Shown here piece by piece: positions 8,984 through 16,913 of a stretch of 48,146 bases of DNA; within the stretch, counting starts at the first letter, position 1; every line of letters starts with the position of its first letter. The notes beneath the pieces are model-generated. The model made no database searches. It was given only the letters and a program-made list of their open reading frames with translations, and had not been told where the DNA came from. This stretch comes from B13-G4 sp030606805 (lineage in GTDB: Bacteria > Desulfobacterota > Desulfobacteria > Desulfobacterales > ETH-SRB1). The DNA is taken from NCBI GenBank assembly GCA_030606805.1, contig JAUWFS010000002.1, positions 1 to 48,146 of the forward strand, written 5' to 3'. A program made the position numbers and the translations under genes.

Positions 8984-9635
8984 GACATTTCTCCTTTTTG
9001 TGCTTTAAATTATTATGTCGTTGTTTTGAAGCTATACCTATTTTGATTTTTGCTTCTTTACTATGCTTTCTTCCAATACCCGCAATGCTTAGCTTTTCTC
9101 TCGTTGCTTGAGATACAATGTGTCCTTTTAATTTTTCCGAAGTCCTCCGTCTGGCATCTTCTGTTATTATCCTTCCAATAAGAGCTGCTTGTATTTTAGC
9201 CTTATGCTTATCAGATAGTGAATGCCCCTTTGTACGTGTATTTCCGATCAACGAAGCCGCAATTTTAGCTTTATGAGCAAGAGATAAAGTCCTTCCTTTT
9301 TTTGCTTTCGACATTTTTTTTCGTGTCTCAGCACCCCACTTAATTCCGGCATTTGATCCGGCAGCAGGGGCAAAATTAAAAAGCTTTTTTGGCTGAAAGA
9401 AATCCATCCAGTATTGTTCACGTTTTGTCAGCACACCACAAAAGCATTCCTCAAGTACTTTATATTCAAAAAACTCTTCCCCATGTTTTGCAAATGAATT
9501 CTGAAGGTGCATACATGAATGAATCCCTTTATTTAATTGCCTGCGATGTTCTACTATCCTTCTCTCAATGTCTATAGATTGCCCTATATACCGTTTCCTA
9601 CTGACCGTATTGAGAATCGAATAAATACCCGTCAT
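8970..9635 (-). CDS. GIY-YIG homing endonuclease with NUMOD3 repeats (copy 1)
   Basis: About 221 residues from the ATG at 9635, which overlaps the upstream stop as ATGA; an earlier ATG at 9680 inside the upstream gene is less likely. The N-terminal catalytic domain shows GIYSILN and RYIGQSIDIERRIVEH, with the catalytic Arg and Tyr of the GIY-YIG family, and KREQYWMDFF. The C-terminal half is a series of Lys-rich repeats of the type H-KAKI-AAL-GR (NUMOD3 DNA-binding modules). The last 14 bp overlap the start of the tail tube gene and carry its SD. It is a mobile DNA-cutting element that cleaves alleles lacking it; it is not needed for virion assembly. Confidence 0.9.
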   Translation of the reverse strand: MTGIYSILNTVSRKRYIGQSIDIERRIVEHRRQLNKGIHSCMHLQNSFAKHGEEFFEYKVLEECFCGVLTKREQYWMDFFQPKKLFNFAPAAGSNAGIKWGAETRKKMSKAKKGRTLSLAHKAKIAASLIGNTRTKGHSLSDKHKAKIQAALIGRIITEDARRRTSEKLKGHIVSQATREKLSIAGIGRKHSKEAKIKIGIASKQRHNNLKHKKEKCHDNS

Positions 9636-10039
9636 GCTATCACCCCAGCCGACCATCGCACACGAACAGGAACATGCCACCGGTCATCGTCCGCTCTGCC
9701 CTGCCCAATTTCTGGGGTTGTATCAACCATCACTGAAACACTCCCGGAAATCATAGCCGTACCTCGTTTAAAAGCTGTTCTTATTAATTGTGCTCTTGCT
9801 TCTGCCGCCTGTGCGCCTTCAAGAAGTGGGTAAAAAAGTGATATTTGTGCAATTCCGACAGCACGATAAAACCCATCCCCAAGAGTAGGATTGGATGGTG
9901 TTGCCGGCATGATAAAAATACTTTGATATGGCGTCCCAGTAACAGGAGTAAAAGAAACGTTTTCATATGCCGTACTGATAACCGGAACAATCGTCGCCAG
10001 TTTTATTTCTATCGCTGCCCGAATCGCAATTATCGACAT
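9632..10039 (-). CDS. Tail terminator / neck protein (DUF4128)
   Basis: 135 residues. The sequence (TAYENVSFTPVTGTPY, GFYRAVGIAQISLFYP, EARAQLIRTAFKRGT, WHVPVRVRWSAGVIA) matches the DUF4128 family, small alpha/beta proteins near the tail tube gene that cap the tail tube and join it to the connector. It sits between two GIY-YIG genes that overlap it at both ends: its ATG at 10039 lies inside the last 10 bp of the upstream endonuclease gene, and its stop overlaps the next endonuclease start. Confidence 0.75.
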   Translation of the reverse strand: MSIIAIRAAIEIKLATIVPVISTAYENVSFTPVTGTPYQSIFIMPATPSNPTLGDGFYRAVGIAQISLFYPLLEGAQAAEARAQLIRTAFKRGTAMISGSVSVMVDTTPEIGQGRADDDRWHVPVRVRWSAGVIA

Positions 10040-10773
10040 GCCGCTGCCTTCACAAAACGCCTACGTGCCCTTGATATTTTTGCTTTTGTTTCATTTGATA
10101 ATCTTCGTCCTGTCCACAAGGCTGATAATTTCGCTTTATTTTCTTCAGATACCGTTGTTCCCCTATGTGACAAAGACATTCTCGCAATCGTCTCTGGAGT
10201 GTTTCGTCTCCCCGTATTCGCAGCAGCTACTTTAGCAACATGCTCTGGTGATTTTTTCTTTCCTTTGAGCGCGGCTGATATTTTAATTCCTTGCTCTGGG
10301 GACATTTTTGACCCTGTCTTTGCTACGGAAATCTTTGCCCGCGTTTCGGCAGAACATGGGTGACTTTTGCCCATCATTGAAGCCGATTTTTTCGCTCGTG
10401 TTTCGTCCGTAACTAATGGTCTTTTGTGCCATGTGGCTGATAGATGTGCAAGAGTTTCCTGCGTGTGTTTATATCCAATGGTTGATCCTGCCGCCGGAGC
10501 CTCGTTGTAAATTCCCCGATCTCGATAATAGTCCATCCAATACTGTTCCCGTTCAGTCATAATGGCCTGCGAACACTTTTCCAAAACTTCTACAATAAAA
10601 CCAGAAACCCCGTGTTTTGCAAAAGACCGCTGTAAATATTTGCAATGGTGCGTTCCTTTTAGTAGGCTATTCATGTGCTCTTTTATACGCCGACCAATAT
10701 TTGTAAATTGGCCAACATACCTTTTACTGTTAATTATATTGAGTATTGTATATATCCCGCACTGTTTGCTCAT
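10030..10773 (-). CDS. GIY-YIG homing endonuclease with NUMOD3 repeats (copy 2)
   Basis: 247 residues. The catalytic domain has GIYTILNIINSKRYVGQ, RRIKEHM and REQYWMDYY, i.e. the GIY...YVG pair, the Arg in the following helix and the metal-binding Glu. The rest is made of at least seven NUMOD3-like repeats (S-ETRAKIS-A-TG). Its ATG overlaps the stop of the gp10-like gene (ATGA) and its end overlaps the start of the DUF4128 gene. The catalytic half is clearly related to copy 1 (FNFAPAAGS versus YNEAPAAGS), which suggests duplication within this phage lineage. Confidence 0.9.
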   Translation of the reverse strand: MSKQCGIYTILNIINSKRYVGQFTNIGRRIKEHMNSLLKGTHHCKYLQRSFAKHGVSGFIVEVLEKCSQAIMTEREQYWMDYYRDRGIYNEAPAAGSTIGYKHTQETLAHLSATWHKRPLVTDETRAKKSASMMGKSHPCSAETRAKISVAKTGSKMSPEQGIKISAALKGKKKSPEHVAKVAAANTGRRNTPETIARMSLSHRGTTVSEENKAKLSALWTGRRLSNETKAKISRARRRFVKAAACR

Positions 10774-11207
10774 TTCAACCCTGTTGTTGCCTTCGCAACC
10801 ATATCTTGAAACTCTATTTTTGTTAAGGCTACAAAACCATTAGGAGCCTGTCTTGAATGTCCATCCTCAAGAGCTTCTATATACGGCACTGAGTTTTGTA
10901 TATAATGAACTTTCCCGGCTGCCTTTATCGGGACGCTCGCCGCTATCCGACTTATTGATTTGCCACCTGAAGGGTCAATGCAATCAATATCCTGAATAAC
11001 CTGTGCACCTTCTGAATGAGCCCAATTCCCCCGTGCATGACCACCTACATATCCAGGAGGCGGTTTTGACTTCCAGTACTTTGCATCACCAACAGGAGTG
11101 CGTTCAACAAGACTTACCCCGATATCAAGACAAACCGTTCTGATTACTTTGTCTGCATTTGAGACAGCTTTCTGTGCAAATTTTTTGATGTCATCTGAAA
11201 AACTCAT
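10770..11207 (-). CDS. HK97 gp10-like head-tail joining protein
   Basis: About 145 residues from the ATG at 11207 (MSFSDDIKKFAQKAV), which overlaps the upstream stop as TAATG and has GAGGG upstream; a start at 11225 inside the upstream gene is unlikely. The pattern SLVERTPVGDAKYWKSKPP, then HARGNWAHS, then NSVPYIEALEDGHSRQAPNG is that of HK97-gp10-type neck proteins, which connect the head to the tail. Translation is probably coupled to the gene before it. Confidence 0.8.
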   Translation of the reverse strand: MSFSDDIKKFAQKAVSNADKVIRTVCLDIGVSLVERTPVGDAKYWKSKPPPGYVGGHARGNWAHSEGAQVIQDIDCIDPSGGKSISRIAASVPIKAAGKVHYIQNSVPYIEALEDGHSRQAPNGFVALTKIEFQDMVAKATTGLK

Positions 11208-11740
11208 TAAACCCTCAAATTGCAATCATAGAGCACTGCCGTTCCTGCCGGTGAAACTGTCTTGAGTGGAGCCACAAGCGTATAAACTACCTCCGCTGCA
11301 TCAGTAGAAAATTTTCCTTTAGATGCCTGTTCAAGCCAGTCTAAGCCTATCATCATTACGTCCTTATCTGTTATTGTATCGCCTAAGACAGGGGCCGTTA
11401 ATGCCGCTCCTGCTGTGTTCAGTGGTGATAATAAAAGTCGTTTGTCACCTATCAATATCAAAGTTCCGTCGACTTGTCTTGAATCCCATTCCGTAATCGC
11501 CCCATTTCCGTATTGAAGTGAAAGAGTATTTACAATTCCCTCTCCTGGTACATATTCGCCGGGTATAACATGCTTAAGAATCACGGCTTGACCTTTGCCC
11601 ACAAGAAGCCGATTTGCTGTTTTCTGCATCCGGCCATAAAATCCAACGCCTACTTCCCCTGCTGCGGCTGGGGTCACTACCTGTTCAGTAGAAAATTTTC
11701 CTTTGGATGCCTGTTCGAGCCAGTCTAAACCTATTGCCAT
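11207..11740 (-). CDS. Neck protein with a duplicated in-frame peptide
   Basis: 177 residues. The core (FYGRMQKTANRLL, QAVILKHVIPGEY, WDSRQVDGTLILIGDKRLLL, then VYTLVAPLKTVSPAGTAVLY) resembles small phage head-tail joining proteins found next to gp10-like genes. The 15-residue peptide GLDWLEQASKGKFST occurs twice: at the N-terminus and again at about residues 130-144, where it splits what normally is one continuous segment (LGDTIT...VVYTLV). At the DNA level the copies are 64 bp each and differ by six bases. The start overlaps the preceding stop (TAATG). Function is inferred from neighbours. Confidence 0.6.
   Translation of the reverse strand: MAIGLDWLEQASKGKFSTEQVVTPAAAGEVGVGFYGRMQKTANRLLVGKGQAVILKHVIPGEYVPGEGIVNTLSLQYGNGAITEWDSRQVDGTLILIGDKRLLLSPLNTAGAALTAPVLGDTITDKDVMMIGLDWLEQASKGKFSTDAAEVVYTLVAPLKTVSPAGTAVLYDCNLRV
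11301..11364. repeat. 64-bp direct repeat, internal copy
   Basis: This segment and 11685-11748 are 58/64 identical. It encodes MIGLDWLEQASKGKFST in frame inside the neck gene. Three of the differences are synonymous codon changes within the shared 15-residue peptide, which hints that the peptide itself is maintained. Confidence 0.85.
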
Positions 11741-11748
11741 TACGTCCT
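11685..11748. repeat. 64-bp direct repeat, start-codon copy
   Basis: This second copy covers the start codon of the neck gene at 11740 and the last bases of the gene upstream. The repeat therefore spans a gene boundary here but lies wholly inside coding sequence in the other copy at 11301-11364. Confidence 0.85.
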
Positions 11749-12975
11749 CGTAAGTGTATCAACATTTCCGACTGTCGCTTTTGTAATCGTAAACAATAGC
11801 GTTTCACCGTCTGTATCATAAACCTTGAAGGTATTCGCTGCGCGGTCAATCACAACCTTTGCACCATTGAGCGATTGATTTATTTCATTTACAACGCTTG
11901 CTATCGCACCCGTGTCTGCTTGTTCAAGGGCATTCTCTGTCAGTCTTCGAATACCATCATCATCTTCTGTCATTTCCCAAAGATGATCTATTTTAGATCC
12001 ATCAACTTCTATTGCAGTCTTAACTGATGCCAATGCTGAATCTGTAAGACATGCTGTGCATGTTGTGCCATAAGGCATCATTACATATATAGATGTCGTG
12101 TCAGGAATTTCAACCCAGTCATCACCACAAATTGTCACAACTTTTGTAGTTCCGTTATACGAACTAACCAGCCGTGCTTGACCTCTGCCTTTTCCAGCTA
12201 TAATTGTAACGATATTACACAAATAAGCATCATTAACACTTGAAGCATATTCTCTTATCGTAATCGTTGTGCTGGTTCCACCTCGTGCTACTCCGTGATC
12301 AACTGTTAAGGGTGTGTCATCAGGAACTATCTGATATGTTGTTGTATTATCAGGAGTAACCCGCCAATCTCGATCTACTACTACTTTTTTAGTTGCACCG
12401 TCATAATCTACGACAGTTCTGGTTTGTCCCTTACCTGTATTGTCTGTAAGTACAATCAGATTTCTATTGTATACTCCATCTGTGCCATTCGCAATTGCCG
12501 CAAGCGTGATACTGTTTGAGGTTCCGGTCTGTGCAGTTCCCGACTCGATTGCAAATGCTCCAATTTCACGAATTCTTCTGCCTAATGATGTAGCAATGTT
12601 ATGACTTGAGCCTGTCAAAAGCGCATCGCAAACAGAATCCTCGGCATTTGCCAATACTGGTTTTAAATCAAAACTTCCAATAAAACCGGTCGGATTTTGT
12701 GAATCAATCGCAAGAGTGCAAAAAACTGCATAGGTATTATTTATGGCAAATCCATTAGCTGCCGTGGCTGCTATGGCCACTTCATAACATCCTGCCGGAT
12801 AATTTGCGTGGGTCAATAAAATCGGCGTAGGACTCAATACGGGAATTGCATCTACTGCCGCCCCTGCAAGCCGAACATCGACTAATGGAGTTGCACCATC
12901 GCCGCCTGATCCAGAAGTATCATTTGCGGCAAACCAGAAATACATAGTTGATTCTAAAGTTGCGTATTGTTTCAT
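11740..12975 (-). CDS. Virion structural protein with internal beta repeats
   Basis: 411 residues. The N-terminus (YFWFAANDTSGSGGDGATPLVDVRLAG, about 100 residues) resembles the immunoglobulin-like head of phage fibre or appendage proteins. Two repeats of about 75 residues follow: NRNLIVLTDNTGKGQTRTVVDY with DWRVTPDNTTTYQIVP, and CNIVTIIAGKGRGQARLVSSY with DWVEIPDTTSIYVMMP. The C-terminus ends in a short ANTFKVYDTDGETLLFTI motif common in phage decoration or appendage proteins. It sits in the neck region, so it may decorate the connector or form a neck or head appendage. Exact role unknown. Confidence 0.6.
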   Translation of the reverse strand: MKQYATLESTMYFWFAANDTSGSGGDGATPLVDVRLAGAAVDAIPVLSPTPILLTHANYPAGCYEVAIAATAANGFAINNTYAVFCTLAIDSQNPTGFIGSFDLKPVLANAEDSVCDALLTGSSHNIATSLGRRIREIGAFAIESGTAQTGTSNSITLAAIANGTDGVYNRNLIVLTDNTGKGQTRTVVDYDGATKKVVVDRDWRVTPDNTTTYQIVPDDTPLTVDHGVARGGTSTTITIREYASSVNDAYLCNIVTIIAGKGRGQARLVSSYNGTTKVVTICGDDWVEIPDTTSIYVMMPYGTTCTACLTDSALASVKTAIEVDGSKIDHLWEMTEDDDGIRRLTENALEQADTGAIASVVNEINQSLNGAKVVIDRAANTFKVYDTDGETLLFTITKATVGNVDTLTRT

Positions 12976-13214
12976 GGCATATCTCCAATTTTTGTAATAA
13001 TCTCTGGTGGTGTGTATTCCAAGCCCATTTTATTAATCCGATCAAGAACTTCTTGTTTTGTACTGCGCTCTTCAGCCTTATGGTTTGTTGACGTAACTAA
13101 TTTTTCGGTCCCTTCAATTAACGCTATAACCTTTGTGTTGTTATGAATTAAACCAAACCCTACGCCTGTTATATTTTTAGTCCCATATTTAGTTTTTCCA
13201 TCTATTGTTATCAT
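12972..13214 (-). CDS. Small conserved-looking protein between structural genes
   Basis: 80 residues from the ATG at 13214, chosen because it has GGAGG 8 nt upstream and overlaps the preceding stop (ATGA); an upstream ATG at 13244 lies within the preceding gene. It is mixed alpha/beta and ends EVLDRINKMGLEYTPPEIITKIGDMP. Its stop overlaps the next start as ATGA. I do not recognise a family. Tight coupling on both sides implies co-expression with the flanking virion genes. Confidence 0.6.
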   Translation of the reverse strand: MITIDGKTKYGTKNITGVGFGLIHNNTKVIALIEGTEKLVTSTNHKAEERSTKQEVLDRINKMGLEYTPPEIITKIGDMP

Positions 13215-14305
13215 GCTGCCTGACCTCCATCGGTAATAGTCCAAGTATGGTCATCAATCAAAGCCTGTCTTGCCGTTGCTGCCGCTCCCGCTGAATACAT
13301 AGAATTTCCACCGTGGAAAACAACATTGTTGTTAACCGCCTGACCTTCCCAAGCTATTATTATGTTAGAATAATTTATCGTAGACAGGGTAACACCGAGA
13401 AACATGTCTGTCATAGTTGTTGCTGCCGTAATATCCCAATTGTTAGCTGCCAGTGTTGTTAAGGATGTACAGTCACGGAAAGCAGCGTGAAAAGTAGTAA
13501 CAGATGCCGTATTCCAAGCGCTTACGTCCAGCGTTGTTAAAGATGTACAGTCACGGAAAGCAGCGTAAAAAGTAGTAACAGATGCCGTATTCCAAGCGCT
13601 TACGTCCAGTGTTGTTAAGGATGAACAGTTACGGAAAGCAGCGTAAAAAGTAGTAACAGATGCCGTATTCCAAGCGCTTACGTCCAGCGTTGTTAAGGAT
13701 GAACAGTTACGGAAAGCATAGCTAAAATCAATAACAGATGCCGTATTCCAAGCGCTTACGTCCAGTGTTGTTAAGGATGAACAGCCATAGAAAGCAGCGT
13801 AAAAAGTAGTAACAGATGCCGTATTCCAAGCGCTTACGTCCAGTGTTGTTAAAGATGTACAGTTACGGAAAGCACTGTAAAAATCAGTAACAGATGAAAC
13901 ATCAAGAATATCCGTAGCTGACACTGTAAGGTTTGAACAGCCGTAAAAATAGCCACCACTGTTGCCTAAAAGCAACGCCCCCCAGGAACTAATATCATGT
14001 ATTAGTGTTTTATCTCCTGCATTATTAAATCGCCAACCGTTGATAGTGCCTGTTATTCTAACCGTATAAGTTCCAGCTCCGGCATAACTATGATTTGCAG
14101 CGGCGTCGTCGTAGGCTGTAATAATGTCTGAACCACCATCACCCCAACTAACATGAAAAATGTAAGTACCACTTGCTTCGAGAGGAAGTTGAAAAGTGTC
14201 TGCTCCCGCTGTTACTACGGTAAAAACAAAAGCATTTGCACCACCACTTATTATCTTTTCATTAAAAAGCGTTGCCCCTAAGTTGGTTGTTTTGAATAAA
14301 TGCAT
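13211..14305 (-). CDS. PKD-like plus BspA-type leucine-rich repeat protein
   Basis: 364 residues. Residues about 25-90 (FHVSWGDGGSDIITAY, NHSYAGAGTYTVRITG) match a PKD-like beta sandwich; the WGDG and SYAGAGTYTV motifs are typical. Then come repeats of 26 residues, DVSAWNTASVTTFYAAFRN followed by CSSLTTL, typical of BspA/DUF285 leucine-rich repeats found on bacterial surface proteins. The C-terminal cap ends in DHTWTITDGGQAA. Such repeats normally mediate adhesion. Here the gene lies among neck and head genes, so the product may be displayed on the virion. Five repeat units are nearly identical in DNA, pointing to recent expansion. Confidence 0.75.
   Translation of the reverse strand: MHLFKTTNLGATLFNEKIISGGANAFVFTVVTAGADTFQLPLEASGTYIFHVSWGDGGSDIITAYDDAAANHSYAGAGTYTVRITGTINGWRFNNAGDKTLIHDISSWGALLLGNSGGYFYGCSNLTVSATDILDVSSVTDFYSAFRNCTSLTTLDVSAWNTASVTTFYAAFYGCSSLTTLDVSAWNTASVIDFSYAFRNCSSLTTLDVSAWNTASVTTFYAAFRNCSSLTTLDVSAWNTASVTTFYAAFRDCTSLTTLDVSAWNTASVTTFHAAFRDCTSLTTLAANNWDITAATTMTDMFLGVTLSTINYSNIIIAWEGQAVNNNVVFHGGNSMYSAGAAATARQALIDDHTWTITDGGQAA
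13511..13900. repeat. Five tandem 78-bp coding repeats
   Basis: The 10-mer attccaagcg recurs at 13511, 13589, 13667, 13745 and 13823, an exact period of 78 bp (26 codons). The units encode the BspA-like repeats of the gene at 13211-14305 and differ by only a few bases, so copy number could change by slippage or recombination without breaking the frame. Confidence 0.93.
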
Positions 14306-14339
14306 TGTTAATTCACTTTTTCTAACTTTCTCCTAATAT

Positions 14340-14852
14340 TTAAGTCCTTATAAGTGAGACTGAACACCCGCCCCCCGATTTCAAGAAGGGCCGAAGCATG
14401 AAATCGATTGACGGATATCGTTTCGCTTGAGGGGAGTTTTTATTATATTCAACTTCAATCACACCGACTTTTTCACGTACAACGCCCTGTGTAAGGTCTG
14501 CTTGCAAATCATCAGAAGCCGATTTCAAAGCAAGTTCCGCACAGGCACGTTTTACCTCTGTCGGGATTTCATCAATATCAACAGACCAACTATCACGCAC
14601 AACGCCGGAACGAGGCCAGTCAAGGGCTTGATCTTCGGTATATCTGACGCCCTCCCATCTGTCACGGTAAACGGCGGTCATGTAGTCTGTAGCTTTTCGC
14701 AAAGCGGCTTCTCTGTTCACCGTTGCTTCGCCAGTATCCAAGGCATCCCAAGTTGTGTTTTCTCTTGCCGTAAAATATATTGAGGCATCGACAACTGAGA
14801 TATATGTTTCGGCTGTGGAAATCCCTGTTCCGTCCTCGCAAATAATACTCAT
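14340..14852 (-). CDS. Head-tail connector protein (DnaT-like/gp6-like)
   Basis: 170 residues from the ATG at 14852, chosen for its AGGTGA upstream; an ATG at 14891 would add an unlikely 13-residue extension. The segment AETYISVVDASIYFTARENTTWD, then NREAALRKATDYMTAVYRDRWEG, DQALDWPRSGV and IPTEVKRACAELALKS matches the phage family annotated as DnaT-like or gp6-like connector, which forms the ring below the portal. Position after the capsid genes fits this role. Confidence 0.75.
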   Translation of the reverse strand: MSIICEDGTGISTAETYISVVDASIYFTARENTTWDALDTGEATVNREAALRKATDYMTAVYRDRWEGVRYTEDQALDWPRSGVVRDSWSVDIDEIPTEVKRACAELALKSASDDLQADLTQGVVREKVGVIEVEYNKNSPQAKRYPSIDFMLRPFLKSGGGCSVSLIRT

Positions 14853-14959
14853 AAAATCACCTATGTTAATGCCGCCCGGAAACCCTCGCAAAACGGGAAG
14901 GGGCCGCTTCGGTTCCGCTGGGAGGTGGCAGCGTTTAAGAGCCCCCAGGCAGCAAGGGG

Positions 14960-15286
14960 TTATTTCTTTGGAAGTCCATCGAGTTTCAACAGTGCATCAA
15001 CAAGTTCTGCTTTTTTCATTCTCTCGCAGTCCGGTATCCCTGCTTTTTGAGCCATTGTAACTAATGCCTTGTTGGTCTCTGCTTTGAGCTGCATAGCCTT
15101 TCCGCTATCACCTCCCACGTCCAGCGGTTTGGCATCACCAATAGTATTTTTCTTGATTTCAGGGGATGCAGACCACCGCCCGGACGGATGACCGAGAGCC
15201 TCCCTTGCATCTACCCGATGGCATTTAAGCGGAACCCTGTCATTTTCCATATCATAAATCGTTACTATTCCCGTATCTGTTGCCAC
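14960..15286 (-). CDS. Small protein between decoration and connector genes
   Basis: 108 residues. The N-terminal half is a short beta segment (GIVTIYDMENDRVPLKCH); the C-terminal half is a helical SAP/Rho-N-like module (MAQKAGIPDCERMKKAELVDALL). Similar small proteins with such a C-terminal helix-turn motif appear in phage head modules, where they may bind DNA or the capsid. I cannot name the function. No overlap with neighbours; 107 bp separate it from the connector gene. Confidence 0.55.
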   Translation of the reverse strand: MATDTGIVTIYDMENDRVPLKCHRVDAREALGHPSGRWSASPEIKKNTIGDAKPLDVGGDSGKAMQLKAETNKALVTMAQKAGIPDCERMKKAELVDALLKLDGLPKK

Positions 15287-15304
15287 AATATCCCTCCTTA
15301 ATGT

Positions 15305-15793
15305 TTATTTACGTTTGATCGACAACCAGATTGTATCAGTAATTGTCTCACCGGTACCATTGACAAGTTCCTGGTACGCCCGAACATAACGATAAACTGT
15401 GCCATTAATGACATTACGAAAAGGCACAACATACCTGTCACCGGCTGCGCCCTGATCTCCTGATGCGGCTGTAGCATTAGTCAACAATTCGCCTGCGCCC
15501 AACTCAAGCGCCGCCAAATTGCGAACAAGCCCAGCAGTGGCAAACGCAGCCACATTGGAACCTTGCAAAAAGATCTCGTAAAGTACATCTGCCGCTGAAC
15601 ACAAGATTTCATCAACATCAACGATCATGTAGCCTTCAACGATACCATCGCCCAAATCAATTACCTTTGCTTCATTAAGAACCAAGCCAGCCTGGGAAGC
15701 CACAATCGCTGAAACATCGCCGTTGGCGTCAAGCGAATCCTCAAGCACTAAATCCACATCATACAGAAAATCGTCTTTTAAATATGTGGTCAT
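15305..15793 (-). CDS. Capsid decoration/stabilisation protein (Bbp16-like)
   Basis: 162 residues directly downstream of the capsid gene. The sequence (VVPFRNVINGTVYRYVRAY near the C-terminus, DTIWLSI at the end) resembles the Bbp16 family of Bordetella phage BPP-1 and related phages, where the protein reinforces the HK97-fold shell. An SD (AAGGAG) precedes the ATG. A strong GC hairpin at 15828-15846 lies between it and the capsid gene. The family assignment is from pattern memory and position. Confidence 0.65.
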   Translation of the reverse strand: MTTYLKDDFLYDVDLVLEDSLDANGDVSAIVASQAGLVLNEAKVIDLGDGIVEGYMIVDVDEILCSAADVLYEIFLQGSNVAAFATAGLVRNLAALELGAGELLTNATAASGDQGAAGDRYVVPFRNVINGTVYRYVRAYQELVNGTGETITDTIWLSIKRK

Positions 15794-15827
15794 AATAAAA
15801 TCTCCTTGTGATTATGAAAATTGTTAA

Positions 15828-15846
15828 GCCCGGCACATGACCGGGC
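15828..15846 (-). terminator. GC-rich hairpin after the capsid gene
   Basis: GCCCGG and CCGGGC form a 6-bp perfect stem with a 7-nt loop, right after the capsid stop. It is followed on the minus strand by TTAACAATTTT, not a clean U tract, so it may be a leaky terminator or an mRNA 3'-end stabiliser that sets capsid versus downstream expression. Confidence 0.5.
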
Positions 15847-15851
15847 ATTGA

Positions 15852-16790
15852 TTATGCAGTAACTGCCAACGCTGTTGAAATATTCCAAATTCTTGTGGCC
15901 GCTCTTGGATGATATAGGGCCATACCTACAAGCCACTCAACCAGTGTCCGGTAAATTACACCTGAATCAGTCAAACCGAGATCTTTAACATCCATTGCGC
16001 CGTGCTGAATGCCTTCAACGTGACCATCAGAAAAGGAAACAACGTAAAGACTAGTAGCAGTCGCACCGGCATCTCCAGCAACTTCTGTCACGGGTATAAT
16101 ATCAGTATTCGTATTGTCTTTGCCAGCGTTAAGAATCGGAAGTCCAGCATACATTATTACCTGACGACCCCAATTATCGATAGTTTCCGTGATGTGAGCA
16201 CCGATTCCGGTGGTAGTAGACCTGGAAGCCTGTGTCATGAGTCTCCGAAGTTTCACATTCATAATTATATGGGTCGGATCTTCGGTCTGATCAATTGCTT
16301 CGTCCAGCGTGATAAGTGACAGGGCATCTTCTTCGCCACCATCCCCGGACATATCAATCAACTGATCATTGACAAGCCGTCTTTGCAATCCATCAAACTC
16401 TTTCGGATCTGCCTGAGAATCGCCCTTGATAATCATCCGAGCAATCTTCAGGGAAAGGGCTTTGATCTTCATAGCCTCATGTTTTGCCCGGACACCTGAG
16501 CCGAACATCTTAATCAATGCACTGTCAACATCCAGCGTACCACCTGCGATTTTCAGGGGGTCATGCATCGGATTGATAACACCTGCACTTGCGGTATATT
16601 CCTCATTGATTCCGCGAAAAGCCACGCCGGGAAGTGCTGCTTCCTGGTCATAATCAACCCCGCTGCCATTAACCGTTTCAAAAGTCATAGCGTTTAAAAG
16701 TGAGTTCGCTTTTGCGAAAAGTTCGATAATTGTTCCTCTTTTTGTGTTGAGTCCACTACTTTTTGCATATTCCAAAAGTGACATACCCAT
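15852..16790 (-). CDS. Major capsid protein (HK97 fold)
   Basis: 312 residues. It starts MGMSLLEYAKSSGLN and contains an N-terminal arm, then YTASAGVINPMHDPLKIAGG (E-loop region), GLQRRLVN, DPTHIIMNVKLRRLMTQASRS (spine-helix and A-domain pattern) and VIMYAGLPILNAG, all typical of compact HK97-type capsid proteins of the BPP-1/epsilon15 type. Placed between scaffold/HNH genes and the Bbp16-like gene. An SD (AAAGGAGAAA) precedes the ATG. Forms the icosahedral head. Confidence 0.85.
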   Translation of the reverse strand: MGMSLLEYAKSSGLNTKRGTIIELFAKANSLLNAMTFETVNGSGVDYDQEAALPGVAFRGINEEYTASAGVINPMHDPLKIAGGTLDVDSALIKMFGSGVRAKHEAMKIKALSLKIARMIIKGDSQADPKEFDGLQRRLVNDQLIDMSGDGGEEDALSLITLDEAIDQTEDPTHIIMNVKLRRLMTQASRSTTTGIGAHITETIDNWGRQVIMYAGLPILNAGKDNTNTDIIPVTEVAGDAGATATSLYVVSFSDGHVEGIQHGAMDVKDLGLTDSGVIYRTLVEWLVGMALYHPRAATRIWNISTALAVTA

Positions 16791-16820
16791 GATATTTCTC
16801 CTTTACTCTTTATTTTCGAC

Positions 16821-16875
16821 AATAAAAAAGCCGAAACTCTAAAAGGTTATTTTGGCCCCTTAGACCTTCGGCTTT
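16821..16875 (-). terminator. Candidate terminator between HNH gene and capsid gene
   Basis: On the minus strand AAAGCCGAA (16875-16867) pairs with TTCGGCTTT (16835-16827), and a run of T follows (TTTTTT). The 31-nt loop can itself pair (CTAAGG with CCTTTTAG). It would stop transcripts reaching the capsid gene from the HNH gene, or attenuate them. Loop length makes it atypical. Confidence 0.5.
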
Positions 16876-16889
16876 ACCGATTAAACTAT

Positions 16890-16912
16890 GTTATTCCCCT
16901 TTAGGGAATAAC
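16890..16912 (-). repeat. Perfect 9-bp inverted repeat after the HNH stop
   Basis: GTTATTCCC and GGGAATAAC flank a 5-nt loop, directly after the stop codon of the HNH-AP2 gene. There is no T tract next to it, so it may be a processing or stability hairpin or a mark of the insertion edge. Confidence 0.7.
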
Positions 16913-16913
16913 G

